Below are positions 16,467 to 23,712 of a stretch of 64,000 nt of DNA, piece after piece (position 1 is the stretch's first letter; each line of letters opens with the position of its first letter). Source of the stretch: Thalassospira xiamenensis M-5 = DSM 17429 (GTDB taxonomy: Bacteria; Pseudomonadota; Alphaproteobacteria; Rhodospirillales; Thalassospiraceae). The DNA lies in the NCBI RefSeq assembly GCF_000300235.2, contig NZ_CP004389.1, positions 62,001 through 126,000 on the forward strand, given 5' to 3'. A program made the position numbers and the translations under genes. The notes under the pieces are model-generated. The model ran no database searches, was not told the origin of the DNA, and worked only from the letters and a program-made list of their open reading frames with translations.

Positions 16467-16832
16467 TCCAGGGCTGATTTCGGAAAAGAGATCACTATTG
16501 TCAAAGAGTGTTAGGATGCCTCCATCTCTTATTAAACTTTGAGAATGTCTATATTGGCACAGTTGATGCGGTTGGTGGAGGCGTCCACCCCATCGCTTAC
16601 GCTTCGGGTTGCGACGTAGCCAGGTCAACAACAAAGCGTAACCTGCTGCTGTTGGCCGCTCTCCATGGCCAGTTAAGCCCAATCGGAGAAGCCGCTCCTT
16701 CGTTATAGCATCAGGCAACCTCGTAATGACGCCTTCAGAAGAAAACACAGCGAGCGCTTCCCACTCTTCACGGGTGAGCAGATCGTAAAGTTGATCTGAT
16801 GATGGGTGCGTGGCTTGCAATATCCCCTTCAT
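16467..16832 (-). pseudogene. Truncated cassette gene at the island's right border
   Basis: The gene starts at ATG 16832, six bases after the AAGGGA of repeat copy 12. About 70 residues look like a real protein with a winged-helix flavour (LYDLLTREEWEALAVF, then RLGLTGHGERPTAAGYALL). The frame then becomes low-quality and runs on into the antisense of mhpE without a repeat-type end. The 3' part has most likely been lost to the island insertion. The exact junction in 16464-16620 cannot be seen. No other gene is present in this 370-base stretch. Confidence 0.5.
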
Positions 16833-16837
16833 TGATT

Positions 16838-16853
16838 GTCCCTTTTCTGGAAA
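16838..16853 (-). repeat. Array repeat R (copy 12)
   Basis: GTCCCTTTTCTGGAAA is the most diverged copy (three changes). It keeps AAGGGAC, but the upstream gene stops at TGA just before it. Confidence 0.65.
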
Positions 16854-17063
16854 TCAGATCATGTTGAAATGACGAAGTGCGTCTTCGACATCTTTTCGCT
16901 TCCCTAAAGGACATGGCTTTTCTCGCCGAGTAGGATCAATCCGATTTGGTGCGATCCTCTTCGTCAACCCATGTTCAGCCATTACGTCAGCAATCCAGCA
17001 GGTCTGGGCCGAATATCCATGCTGATCCTTTATATGCAGTTGGATCTGTCTGTAAGTGGCCAT
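16854..17063 (-). CDS. Small conserved-type protein (69 aa, array cassette)
   Basis: The sequence has the layout IQLHIKDQHGYSAQTCWIADVMAEHGL, then APNR, then PCP, and ends LRHFNMI. I recall this pattern from a widespread small domain of unknown function, found alone or near methyltransferase genes. The assignment is from memory. The ribosome binding site AAGGGAGGAG spans repeat copy 13, and the ATG is five bases on. Confidence 0.65.
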   Translation of the reverse strand: MATYRQIQLHIKDQHGYSAQTCWIADVMAEHGLTKRIAPNRIDPTRREKPCPLGKRKDVEDALRHFNMI

Positions 17064-17070
17064 CTGGCTC

Positions 17071-17086
17071 CTCCCTTATTTGGAAT
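17071..17086 (-). repeat. Array repeat R (copy 13)
   Basis: CTCCCTTATTTGGAAT has one change, at its first base. Homology with the other RES-Xre cassette starts at 17072, one base in, which places the exchange within the repeat. Confidence 0.85.
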
Positions 17087-17123
17087 TGTTTACCTGTCCG
17101 CTTCAGATTCACAATGTGCGTCG

Positions 17124-17816
17124 CTAAACGCATTTGGCACTATAATGCGGCGATCCATCCCAAACGAGATCCCATGAGGCGCCCGGTCGAACATTACGAA
17201 CAGTCGTAGGATCAAATACTACCAAGCAATCTCCCTCCGGGGCGCGCACAGAGGGGTAGATGAGGCCGATATGCTCATCAGCTATCAGCGCCTCGGATAG
17301 CGCCTGACCCTTTGGATAGCCCACTGCAGGATCAGCATGTAAGCACGGGTGATCTGGTTCATCTCGAATGTCAGCGAACTCGCCGATACAATCTGAAATG
17401 ATCTCTACATAACGCGCTTTGTCCTCATATTTGCCTATATAGGAAAGCTCGCGCGTGCGATGGAACGCGACCTCTGCGATGGATACCTGAGTATACCAAG
17501 CAGAATACCAAGCGCCGCGTTGTTCGCCGTTAAACCGATTTCCGCCAGTCCGTGTATATGTGAAGGCGGCATTGATATGACTATTGCCATAAGCACTGAT
17601 ATCTTGTTGCCGTTTCCGCCATGCGAGCATCAAAGGGTCCCAACTGGGGTCGTTACCCTTTTCTGCCTCTAAGCGCGCACTGGTCTGCCCTTCGAGATCA
17701 GTCAGTAGAGCCATCTCTTCGTCGTTATCAACTAATCCTGAAAGAACGGGTGGCTTGTGGTAAGTCGCGGATATCAGACGGACTAGGCCACGATCCTTAA
17801 GCTCCGTGAGGATCAT
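17124..17816 (-). CDS. RES-domain toxin, NAD+-degrading type (copy B)
   Basis: This 230-aa protein is the same as copy A apart from Tyr in place of Asp at residue 108, within the RES core (WYSAWYTQVSIAEVAFHR). That position is next to conserved residues, so activity may differ between copies. It overlaps the antitoxin gene by four bases. This copy is the first cassette next to the recombinase. Confidence 0.85.
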   Translation of the reverse strand: MILTELKDRGLVRLISATYHKPPVLSGLVDNDEEMALLTDLEGQTSARLEAEKGNDPSWDPLMLAWRKRQQDISAYGNSHINAAFTYTRTGGNRFNGEQRGAWYSAWYTQVSIAEVAFHRTRELSYIGKYEDKARYVEIISDCIGEFADIRDEPDHPCLHADPAVGYPKGQALSEALIADEHIGLIYPSVRAPEGDCLVVFDPTTVRNVRPGASWDLVWDGSPHYSAKCV

Positions 17817-18463
17817 GATCCCCCCCGCAATGCATCAAGATATTGTCGAACGCGCAAAAGCGCAGGTAGCCCACCTTCGATCAAAACATCTATTGGCCTG
17901 GCGCCGCGGCACAGTGGGCCTACATTCGGCAATTTAATCCAGCTATGCGCAATCTTGTCATCAAAGTAGAGGTTCAACGATTTGTAGATGCCAACGATAG
18001 CACTCAATCGGAGAACCTGATCTTTGCTAAGCTTTCCAGAAAAGTTCGGCTTTCTAGCCCTCTTCCACGTACTGAGAGACATATCCACGAGGTTTGCGCT
18101 TTCCTCGATCGAGAGGCCCCATTGTTCACAAATGCGGTTGACCGCCTTGAGGCCCACTAACGCTTGCTGTTCGCTGACAGTGGAACTGGCCTTCTGCATT
18201 TCATTGGACAAAGGGACGGCAAGTAGGCCTGACAGTCCGATTGGCTTGATTTCTCCAAGCAAGCCTTCGTCCGAGTTGCCACCTAACTCACTTACAATCA
18301 CCGGCCCGGAGGAAAGGTGCCTAAAATTTTCCTCCAGCTTCAGGTGCCTTTCGTAAAGCCGCTGAACCAACGGTGTAATTTTTCTGCCTTGCAAGTGCTT
18401 TCCCGGAATCTGAAGGTGCACAGTCCCCGCAGAACCGTGCTTCTGTTCTTCTATCTTAACCAT
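17813..18463 (-). CDS. Xre/MbcA/ParS-type antitoxin (copy B)
   Basis: This 216-aa protein has the domain order and ribosome binding site of copy A, with four residue changes (Thr3 to Ile, Ala14 to Thr, Phe to Leu in EGLLGE, Ala to Ser in IYKSLN). Its promoter region carries more changes than the coding part, but the palindromic operator is kept. Two cross-protecting modules at distant sites would penalise deletion of the DNA between them less than a single module would, yet still hold the plasmid. Confidence 0.85.
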   Translation of the reverse strand: MVKIEEQKHGSAGTVHLQIPGKHLQGRKITPLVQRLYERHLKLEENFRHLSSGPVIVSELGGNSDEGLLGEIKPIGLSGLLAVPLSNEMQKASSTVSEQQALVGLKAVNRICEQWGLSIEESANLVDMSLSTWKRARKPNFSGKLSKDQVLRLSAIVGIYKSLNLYFDDKIAHSWIKLPNVGPLCRGARPIDVLIEGGLPALLRVRQYLDALRGGS

Positions 18464-18491
18464 CTAACCCTCCGCATTTGCCCTAGAATAT

Positions 18492-18505
18492 AGTCCATTT
18501 GGACT
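18492..18505 (-). promoter_or_regulatory. Palindromic operator in the RES-Xre promoter (copy B)
   Basis: The same AGTCCATTTGGACT palindrome as in copy A is conserved although nearby bases differ. It lies between TTGCAA and TATATT, a plausible -35/-10 pair on the minus strand with 16-base spacing. Confidence 0.5.
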
Positions 18506-18627
18506 GATTTGCAAGTTCATCAGGACCAATAGCCCCATTATCTGCCCATGCGAGCCGTCAAGAGTCCTAAAAAAGGAGAAGACCAGTGACGGCCATAGTT
18601 GAGAATGGTTTTATCTGGATGGTTCGC

Positions 18628-18643
18628 GTCCCTTATTTGGAAT
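18628..18643 (-). repeat. Array repeat R (copy 14, at the recombinase)
   Basis: Exact consensus copy. It contains the last codons and stop of the recombinase gene (GAT TCC AAA TAA). By position it is the analogue of an integron's primary attachment site. Confidence 0.85.
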
Positions 18644-19262
18644 CCGTTTCGGCATCTTCCACGTCCAGCGGAATGAAAGCCTCAATCTCTTCCCTGTAAT
18701 TATACAGAGTGCTTTTGCTTACCTTGCCGTTCCACTTCTCTGCGATGGCCTCATATGAATAACCTTCGCCAAGAAGGGCTGCGGCCTCTTTCTTCATTTC
18801 AGTCGTCAGCTTCTTCTTGTGGCCTATCTGCCGGCCGCGCTTTCGCGCTTCCGCAAGGCCAGCCTTGGTCCGCTCTGAAATCAGGTCGCGCTCGAACTCT
18901 GCAAAGGCAGCCACAACATTAAACATCACTTTGCCGATGGCAGTCGTCGTATCAATTGGTTGCGTGAGAACCTTCAAATCTGCACCTTTTTTTCGAATGA
19001 TATCCAGGGTGCGGATCAATTCGGCAACCGTCCTGCCCAAGCGATCCAGCTTCCAGACGACAAGCGTGTCACCTTCTCGCATGCCCTTGAGAAGCATCAG
19101 CAAGCCATGTCGCTTCTTAATCGGGCCGCTGCCTGTCGCATGGTCTGTGAAGATGTGTCGCTCTTCAACGCCTGCGTTCTTGAGTGCTTCCACTTGCAAA
19201 TCAAGGTTCTGATCCGGTGTACTTACGCGGGCATAACCATAGTGTCTTTCTTCGGCGCTCAA
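18633..19262 (-). CDS. Serine recombinase (resolvase/invertase family) at the head of the array
   Basis: This 209-aa protein has YARVSTPDQ with the nucleophile Ser14, KLDRLGRT at 71-78, the E-helix region FNVVAAFAEFERDLISERTKAGL from 114, and a C-terminal helix-turn-helix at about 155-192. The size matches Tn3 resolvase and Hin/Pin-type enzymes. Start is TTG at 19262 with GGAAAGG seven bases before it. Its stop lies in repeat copy 14 and all cassettes follow in the same direction. I infer that it moves cassettes at repeat R. It may instead be an ordinary resolvase that happens to border the array. Confidence 0.9.
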   Translation of the reverse strand: MSAEERHYGYARVSTPDQNLDLQVEALKNAGVEERHIFTDHATGSGPIKKRHGLLMLLKGMREGDTLVVWKLDRLGRTVAELIRTLDIIRKKGADLKVLTQPIDTTTAIGKVMFNVVAAFAEFERDLISERTKAGLAEARKRGRQIGHKKKLTTEMKKEAAALLGEGYSYEAIAEKWNGKVSKSTLYNYREEIEAFIPLDVEDAETDSK

Positions 19263-19330
19263 GGCGGGGCCTTTCCAGATTGATCATAACTTGTCCATCG
19301 CCTGTCCAATAGACCATACCTTTTTCCATT

Positions 19331-19372
19331 TTGGAACACTTTTTTGGAAATTGTTGGAAACAGTTATTGGAA
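19331..19372. promoter_or_regulatory. Four TTGGAA motifs upstream of the serine recombinase
   Basis: TTGGAA occurs at 19331, 19344, 19354 and 19367, with 13-10-13 base spacing. The same hexamer is the core of repeat R. A minus-strand TATAAT (19390-19395) is next to it. This could be a recombinase binding region (accessory or regulatory site). Confidence 0.45.
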
Positions 19373-19457
19373 TTTCCGAAAGGCGTGTTATTATACAACC
19401 ATAGCGACAATGGAAGATGACTGCTTTCAGCGCCGCCGAGCAGAAGGGGTGATCAAA

Positions 19458-19907
19458 ATGACCAACACGGTTCCAGATAACGAACAACATCGACTTAATT
19501 TGATTTCTGAGCATTCCGCTTCAGTGTCAAAGTTTACGTACTTTTTAATGTCTGCTTCAGGAGCTGGGTTGGGTTTCGCAATCACGCAAGTCAATCCAAG
19601 CGAAGCGAGCTGGGCCATGTCGATGCTATTTCTTGCAATGATGTTTTGGTGCGTAAGTTTTTTTGCCGGAATACGCAATCGACTATTGTCACACGGGATT
19701 GTCGAAAAAGCTGTTGAAGCCGAAGAGGCAAAGCTGTCCAATAACCCAAACGCAAGCTCGTTGTGTCAATCACTTAAGGCCCAAGCCAATCTTTTGGGAG
19801 ACAAAACTCTCATCTGGTCGATGTGCCAAGTGATTGCCTTCTTGTTTGGCGCCATCAGCTTGGCTCTTTGGCGTCTTTGGGAGGTTTTAGATGAATTTTC
19901 CAAATAA
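19458..19907 (+). CDS. Membrane protein, unknown function (149 aa)
   Basis: Start ATG 19458 is chosen for its ribosome binding site (AAGGGG) in place of a longer frame from 19344. The N-terminal 25 residues are polar. Helices follow at about 27-46, 53-72 and 114-134. No family recognised. It is the first gene of a rightward run that diverges from the recombinase. Confidence 0.6.
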   Translation: MTNTVPDNEQHRLNLISEHSASVSKFTYFLMSASGAGLGFAITQVNPSEASWAMSMLFLAMMFWCVSFFAGIRNRLLSHGIVEKAVEAEEAKLSNNPNASSLCQSLKAQANLLGDKTLIWSMCQVIAFLFGAISLALWRLWEVLDEFSK

Positions 19908-19928
19908 CGAGCAACCGGACAGCGAGAT

Positions 19929-20171
19929 ATGGCGCTCCAAAAATATGTGCAAATAGAGTGCGACCAGTGCGGGCAATGCGATCACTATGCCGGTGGATCT
20001 ATAGCTGAAGCGCGGGCGTGGGTTCGGGCTCATGGATGGATCACCCAACAAGGCAAAGAGTTCTGCGACCAAGAATGCGCTGACAAATATGGTCGCGAAC
20101 CCTCGCAGAGTATCGCTGCTGCAATAATGAACGAGATTATGTCGAATGACCGATCAGAAAATCCCAATTAA
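19929..20171 (+). CDS. Small Cys-rich protein, possible zinc ribbon (80 aa)
   Basis: CDQCGQC near residue 11 and FCDQEC near residue 46 give two Cys pairs able to bind zinc. Its 3' end overlaps the start of the next gene by 26 bases. Function unknown. Confidence 0.5.
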   Translation: MALQKYVQIECDQCGQCDHYAGGSIAEARAWVRAHGWITQQGKEFCDQECADKYGREPSQSIAAAIMNEIMSNDRSENPN

Positions 20172-20346
20172 CGAGCGCGGGGCGTTAGACATCGGAACTC
20201 GTGTTCTCTGTTACTTCAACAACCGGCGAAACAGCCGGATTGGTTACGTGGCAGAGGTTCGAAAGGACAATATTCTCGTCGATTTCAACGACGGTTTTAT
20301 CGGCACATACCCACACGAGGATGTGATGCGCGATACAAAGGCATAG
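20146..20346 (+). CDS. Small protein, unknown function (66 aa)
   Basis: The sequence predicts a short beta-rich fold (IGTRVLCYFNN, RIGYVAEVRKDNILVDFNDG), similar in look to small SH3-like barrels. It overlaps the previous gene, which supports coupled translation. Confidence 0.5.
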   Translation: MTDQKIPINERGALDIGTRVLCYFNNRRNSRIGYVAEVRKDNILVDFNDGFIGTYPHEDVMRDTKA

Positions 20347-20351
20347 CTGCG

Positions 20352-20693
20352 ATGAATGACTTTCCAGAACACGAGACGAATTGGGTCACGCCGATCACCG
20401 AGTATTTTAAGCGCGACAAACATTTGCTTGGTCCGATGGTCTTAATTACGGTCCAACATGAGGACGGCACCCGTAAAGTCGTTGAAGGCTATCACACCGG
20501 AAATAATTGGTGGCTGTCTGGAATGTCACCTAACGACTACTATTCAGATCCGCTGGAGGAATGCGTGGGCGAGCCCATCGCGTTCCGAGAACTTCCTGAA
20601 CCTTATGATGGCCCGATTGCACGTCCGAGGCTACTCGCGAATGTGATTGAGCTTCCAAAATCTCGTTTCGGATTCAAAAGAGGAGCAGAGTAG
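20352..20693 (+). CDS. Unknown protein (113 aa)
   Basis: A soluble protein with beta-strand pattern (LLGPMVLITVQHEDGTRKVVEGYHTGNN is split by polar turns). No family recognised. It lies five bases after the preceding stop, and its own stop overlaps a GTG start. Confidence 0.45.
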   Translation: MNDFPEHETNWVTPITEYFKRDKHLLGPMVLITVQHEDGTRKVVEGYHTGNNWWLSGMSPNDYYSDPLEECVGEPIAFRELPEPYDGPIARPRLLANVIELPKSRFGFKRGAE

Positions 20694-20854
20694 TGGGTAC
20701 TGTTTACCTTTCCGACGAACAGATCAATGGCATTCTGACTTGCATCGAGCTGGGAAGGAGCGCCATTGAAGCGGGATCAGAAGACAACGGCTTGAATTCT
20801 GAAATTAACATGGCAATCACTGCTGAACTTTGCATCCGAAACCCCGTCATCTGA
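20693..20854 (+). CDS. Small ORF with GTG start (53 aa)
   Basis: GTG at 20693 overlaps the TAG of the preceding gene and is preceded by AGAGGAG. The product (VYLSDEQINGILTCIELGRSAIEAG) predicts a helical protein. It is missed if only ATG starts are considered. Confidence 0.45.
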   Translation: MGTVYLSDEQINGILTCIELGRSAIEAGSEDNGLNSEINMAITAELCIRNPVI

Positions 20855-20926
20855 CCGTGTCGATATTCCGCACACAATCTCTCATTCTGTTAATTGCCTG
20901 CGCGATCAAGGGAAGGATTGAGCTAG

Positions 20927-21265
20927 ATGAATAGTTATCCAAAAGACGAACATGCGTTAGCGACTTACCCCAAAACGGAATTGTATAGCTGCTGCGAAGG
21001 TAATCGGGCCCCAGATTGGTCTGAGTATGAATACTTGGTTCTTGAAGGATGCACTACCATCCCTCTCGATCCAGGCACCACGTCGGAAAAAGGCAGTAAT
21101 GAGATTTTGGGACTGCAAGATCGTAAAGCGGCAGATTTCTTCACTGTTTACGCTTGGAAAGACGGTTGCCGGGCAATAACAGACGTTGGTGATTTCAATA
21201 AGGCGACGCGCCTCATCAAACATCTCAGCGAAATCTCGGGTTTGGAGTACCAAATCAATTGCTGA
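20927..21265 (+). CDS. Unknown protein (112 aa)
   Basis: A soluble acidic protein with ATG at 20927 after AAGGATTGAG. No family recognised. The run of small accessory genes continues on both sides. Confidence 0.45.
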   Translation: MNSYPKDEHALATYPKTELYSCCEGNRAPDWSEYEYLVLEGCTTIPLDPGTTSEKGSNEILGLQDRKAADFFTVYAWKDGCRAITDVGDFNKATRLIKHLSEISGLEYQINC

Positions 21266-21302
21266 CGATAATTCATGCACTTCCATTCAGTGAGAGCAGC
21301 AA

Positions 21303-21551
21303 ATGACCGAGCTATCCAAACAGCAAGAAAAGTGGTGCGAAGAATTGAGGGCGCACATCAACAAAATGCCAACAGGTATCGAGATTTGCGTCCTGTATGG
21401 GGGTGTTATTTGCGTTGCCGAACATGGCGCGCTCAAGGAATACTCAGATCGAGTTGGGGACTGTGACTACCGTGATGTCCAATGGTTGACCACCATCTTT
21501 CCCAAGAAGTCCGTAGCGCGACGCATAGACGGCCGCGACACACAAGTCTAG
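21303..21551 (+). CDS. Unknown protein (82 aa)
   Basis: ATG 21303 follows GAGAGCAGCAA. The frame MTELSKQQEKWCEELRAHI is preferred over an overlapping frame from 21275 because its composition is protein-like throughout. Function unknown. Confidence 0.45.
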   Translation: MTELSKQQEKWCEELRAHINKMPTGIEICVLYGGVICVAEHGALKEYSDRVGDCDYRDVQWLTTIFPKKSVARRIDGRDTQV

Positions 21552-21638
21552 GCCCCACGCGCAGCATAGCCTTATGGCGAAGTGGATTTGCTCTGATGAT
21601 TTTAGATGGTCAGAATGTATCGAATTGGAGGCACTGAG

Positions 21639-21806
21639 ATGGCGTTGACAACCATCACTCATGATCAACTCGAAAAAGCTGCGGCCGCACATTATGGGTG
21701 AGAATATAGTGACTGGGATCGACTGGACGCACACCGAAAAGAGCAGCTTATCGAGCAAATGGAAGTGGCGTTCGAAATAATTCATATTGAAGTACTTGAT
21801 GTTTGA
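21639..21806 (+). pseudogene. Small gene interrupted by an in-frame TGA
   Basis: ATG 21639 after TTGGAGG opens a frame that meets TGA at 21699-21701 after AAAAHYG. It then continues coherently (EYSDWDRLDAHRKEQLIEQMEV) to a second TGA at 21804. Both halves look like one 55-residue helical protein. A nonsense change is the simplest reading. Confidence 0.4.
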
Positions 21807-21960
21807 TGAACGACCATATCGGTAAGGTCACCGATATGCTTGCTTTCAATTGTGCGAAAACGTAGCGCATTGATATCCCGACATATAATCGACGCGTCGA
21901 CGCGCACTTTTCGAACGTCAAGTGTTGGGCTTCGGATATTGAGATGGTGGAGAACATGAA

Positions 21961-22311
21961 GTGATTTTTAGGATACCCAGCATAGACAGAAAAACAGGGG
22001 AAATCGCATATTTTGAGTTTCCGGCAATTGCCATTCTTGAATTGACCATCGGTGACGTCAGACGCAAATTCGTTGTTCACGAGGGCAAAGGTTCGCAAAT
22101 CGATCAAACTGTACTCAGCGATTTCAAATCAGGTTTCGGTATAAAACCTTTCGAACCATTCATAGTCGAAATGCTTGCCCTGGGTGTCGCTGGAGCAGAC
22201 GACATGCACAAAGTAGGGCAGTACATCATTGATCGACTTGTGAGCACCGTCGGCGCTGATGTGCTACTCGACAAAATGAATAGCCGCCCAGTCGTTAACT
22301 TCGAAAATTAA
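21961..22311 (+). CDS. Unknown protein with GTG start (116 aa)
   Basis: GTG at 21961 lies 10 bases after GGAG. The product has a beta-rich N-terminal part (IFRIPSIDRKTGEIAYFEF) and a helical C-terminal part (DDMHKVGQYIIDRLVSTVG). No family recognised. Confidence 0.5.
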   Translation: MIFRIPSIDRKTGEIAYFEFPAIAILELTIGDVRRKFVVHEGKGSQIDQTVLSDFKSGFGIKPFEPFIVEMLALGVAGADDMHKVGQYIIDRLVSTVGADVLLDKMNSRPVVNFEN

Positions 22312-22404
22312 TGGCAAGTTCGAGCACATACAAGGTACTGTTAGACGAATTTCCAGTATTCAAAGCAACGAACAGATAACGAGACTACTTCTGAAAGGTG
22401 CCTT

Positions 22405-22785
22405 ATGAGAAAATATCTCCTCGGTATTGTGGGCTTTCTGGCCCTCTCCACCTCGATTGCAAACGCATCCTCAGCTGACGATTTGAGCGCAAACGAATAT
22501 CTGGCAGGAGCAGAGGCTTGTTATCGGTTGCGTGTATTGCAGCACTCGATCGAAGAGCGTCTAGAGCGGACAATCAAGCTCAACAAGTCGAGAGGGACAG
22601 TCATCTCAGGAAGCGATTATGAAGCGCTGGTAGATGAAGAGGAAAATGCAATTCAACAAATTCCGATTTACGATTTGGTCGTAAAGGCAGCTGGGAAAGT
22701 TGGCCTTTCTGCAGAGACATGTCGGAAAATGGACGGTGCAAAAATATATCTGAATTTGCTTGGCTCTCCAGACCCGGGCTGGTGA
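22405..22785 (+). CDS. Small exported protein (126 aa)
   Basis: A signal peptide (MRKYLLGIVGFLALSTSIANA) precedes a helical mature part with Cys residues near 38 and 110 that could pair in the periplasm. The ribosome binding site GAAAGG is nine bases upstream. It may serve the nearby transfer system, but no homology is recognised. Confidence 0.6.
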   Translation: MRKYLLGIVGFLALSTSIANASSADDLSANEYLAGAEACYRLRVLQHSIEERLERTIKLNKSRGTVISGSDYEALVDEEENAIQQIPIYDLVVKAAGKVGLSAETCRKMDGAKIYLNLLGSPDPGW

Positions 22786-22815
22786 CATGATCTTTCGAAG
22801 TATCGAGGAAGTTTG

Positions 22816-22986
22816 ATGGCGATATTGAGAATATTCCTCCTACCATTAGCTGCAATACTCGAATTGGCCTTACTTCTGTCAGGCTATGCACTCTCGTATT
22901 TCTCAATCACCCGCGCACTGGCCAACAAACTTGTGGAAATAGGCCAATCGATGCCGGCATTTAAATGGTACATGGGAAATCAATAA
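22816..22986 (+). CDS. Small membrane protein (56 aa)
   Basis: The ATG follows GAGGAAGTTTG. One strong hydrophobic helix covers residues 3-27 (ILRIFLLPLAAILELALLLSG). The short tail is cytoplasmic or periplasmic. Function unknown. Confidence 0.5.
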   Translation: MAILRIFLLPLAAILELALLLSGYALSYFSITRALANKLVEIGQSMPAFKWYMGNQ

Positions 22987-23045
22987 GTTGCGCACCATCT
23001 TGGATCTAAGCAGCCTGTACAGGGCCCCAAATTGAGAACTATTTT

Positions 23046-23693
23046 ATGAGCCGATGTATTCTGGAAGCGGAAGACCATGACGTCGTTATTGGTCGGGATC
23101 CTCCGATCGGAAGCTTCTTTCTTCAAGTGCTAATGCCTGGTGGAGATATTCCAATTATTTGGGAAGGTGTCGGTCCTCAACCACACCTATATCCAGACGA
23201 CTTGATTAGATTGGCCAGCCAGTACACAAAGCCGTTTGACCATGGCCTGCTTCGCAGCGAGCTGATGAAGGATCAGGCAAACCATCTCGAACGACATTAC
23301 GAAATACACGGCAATGAATTTTGGGGTACTCCTGCTGAATTTGAGCAGCGGTCGAATTCATCTGAGGAAATAGCCGTGCGTCCGCCACATGATCATAGCG
23401 GGAAAGGTCAGAAACGCGATGGAAGCAAGGTACGCTCTATACCGAGGTCAGCATATCCTCGTCTCGTAATGTGGGTAGCAACAGTTTTGACGACAGGTTC
23501 CGCAGGTTTGTGGGGGCGCGGATTTGGTGGTCCGGCGATCATACTTACAGCGGTTCTTGCATTCTTTTTGGCCCGCTGGGTTTATGACCTCAAGGTGGGT
23601 AACCTGTCACGGGCAACAGAACAGAAGAAGGACTGGCGCGAGTGGGCAGCTACAGTTATCGGTGTTGTAGTTGCGACCATATTTGCGCTTTGA
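23046..23693 (+). CDS. Membrane protein, unknown function (215 aa)
   Basis: A soluble N-terminal 135 residues is followed by three hydrophobic segments (about 138-155, 160-180 and 198-214). No family recognised. It converges with the next gene, with only 19 bases between the stops and no clear terminator. Confidence 0.55.
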   Translation: MSRCILEAEDHDVVIGRDPPIGSFFLQVLMPGGDIPIIWEGVGPQPHLYPDDLIRLASQYTKPFDHGLLRSELMKDQANHLERHYEIHGNEFWGTPAEFEQRSNSSEEIAVRPPHDHSGKGQKRDGSKVRSIPRSAYPRLVMWVATVLTTGSAGLWGRGFGGPAIILTAVLAFFLARWVYDLKVGNLSRATEQKKDWREWAATVIGVVVATIFAL

Positions 23694-23712
23694 CAGCATA
23701 AGGGTAGCTACT

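Larger units (their letters stand above)
17072..18643 (-). repeat. Duplicated RES-Xre cassette, copy B
   Basis: This is the counterpart of 2232-3803 at a constant offset of 14840 bases. Flanking sequence is unrelated on both sides once the repeat ends. The scattered substitutions rule out a simple assembly error. Confidence 0.9.

Noticed and set aside
1865-18643. Short regular repeats as a CRISPR array
   Set aside because: The repeat is only 16 bp, spacing varies from under 200 bases to several kb, and the spaces are filled by genes.
1865-18643. Classical integron with attC sites
   Set aside because: No tyrosine-type integron integrase and no attC-like paired core sites are present. The repeats are short and unstructured.
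21699-21701. In-frame TGA as selenocysteine
   Set aside because: No stem-loop typical of a bacterial SECIS element is evident just after it and the family is unknown. A nonsense change is simpler.
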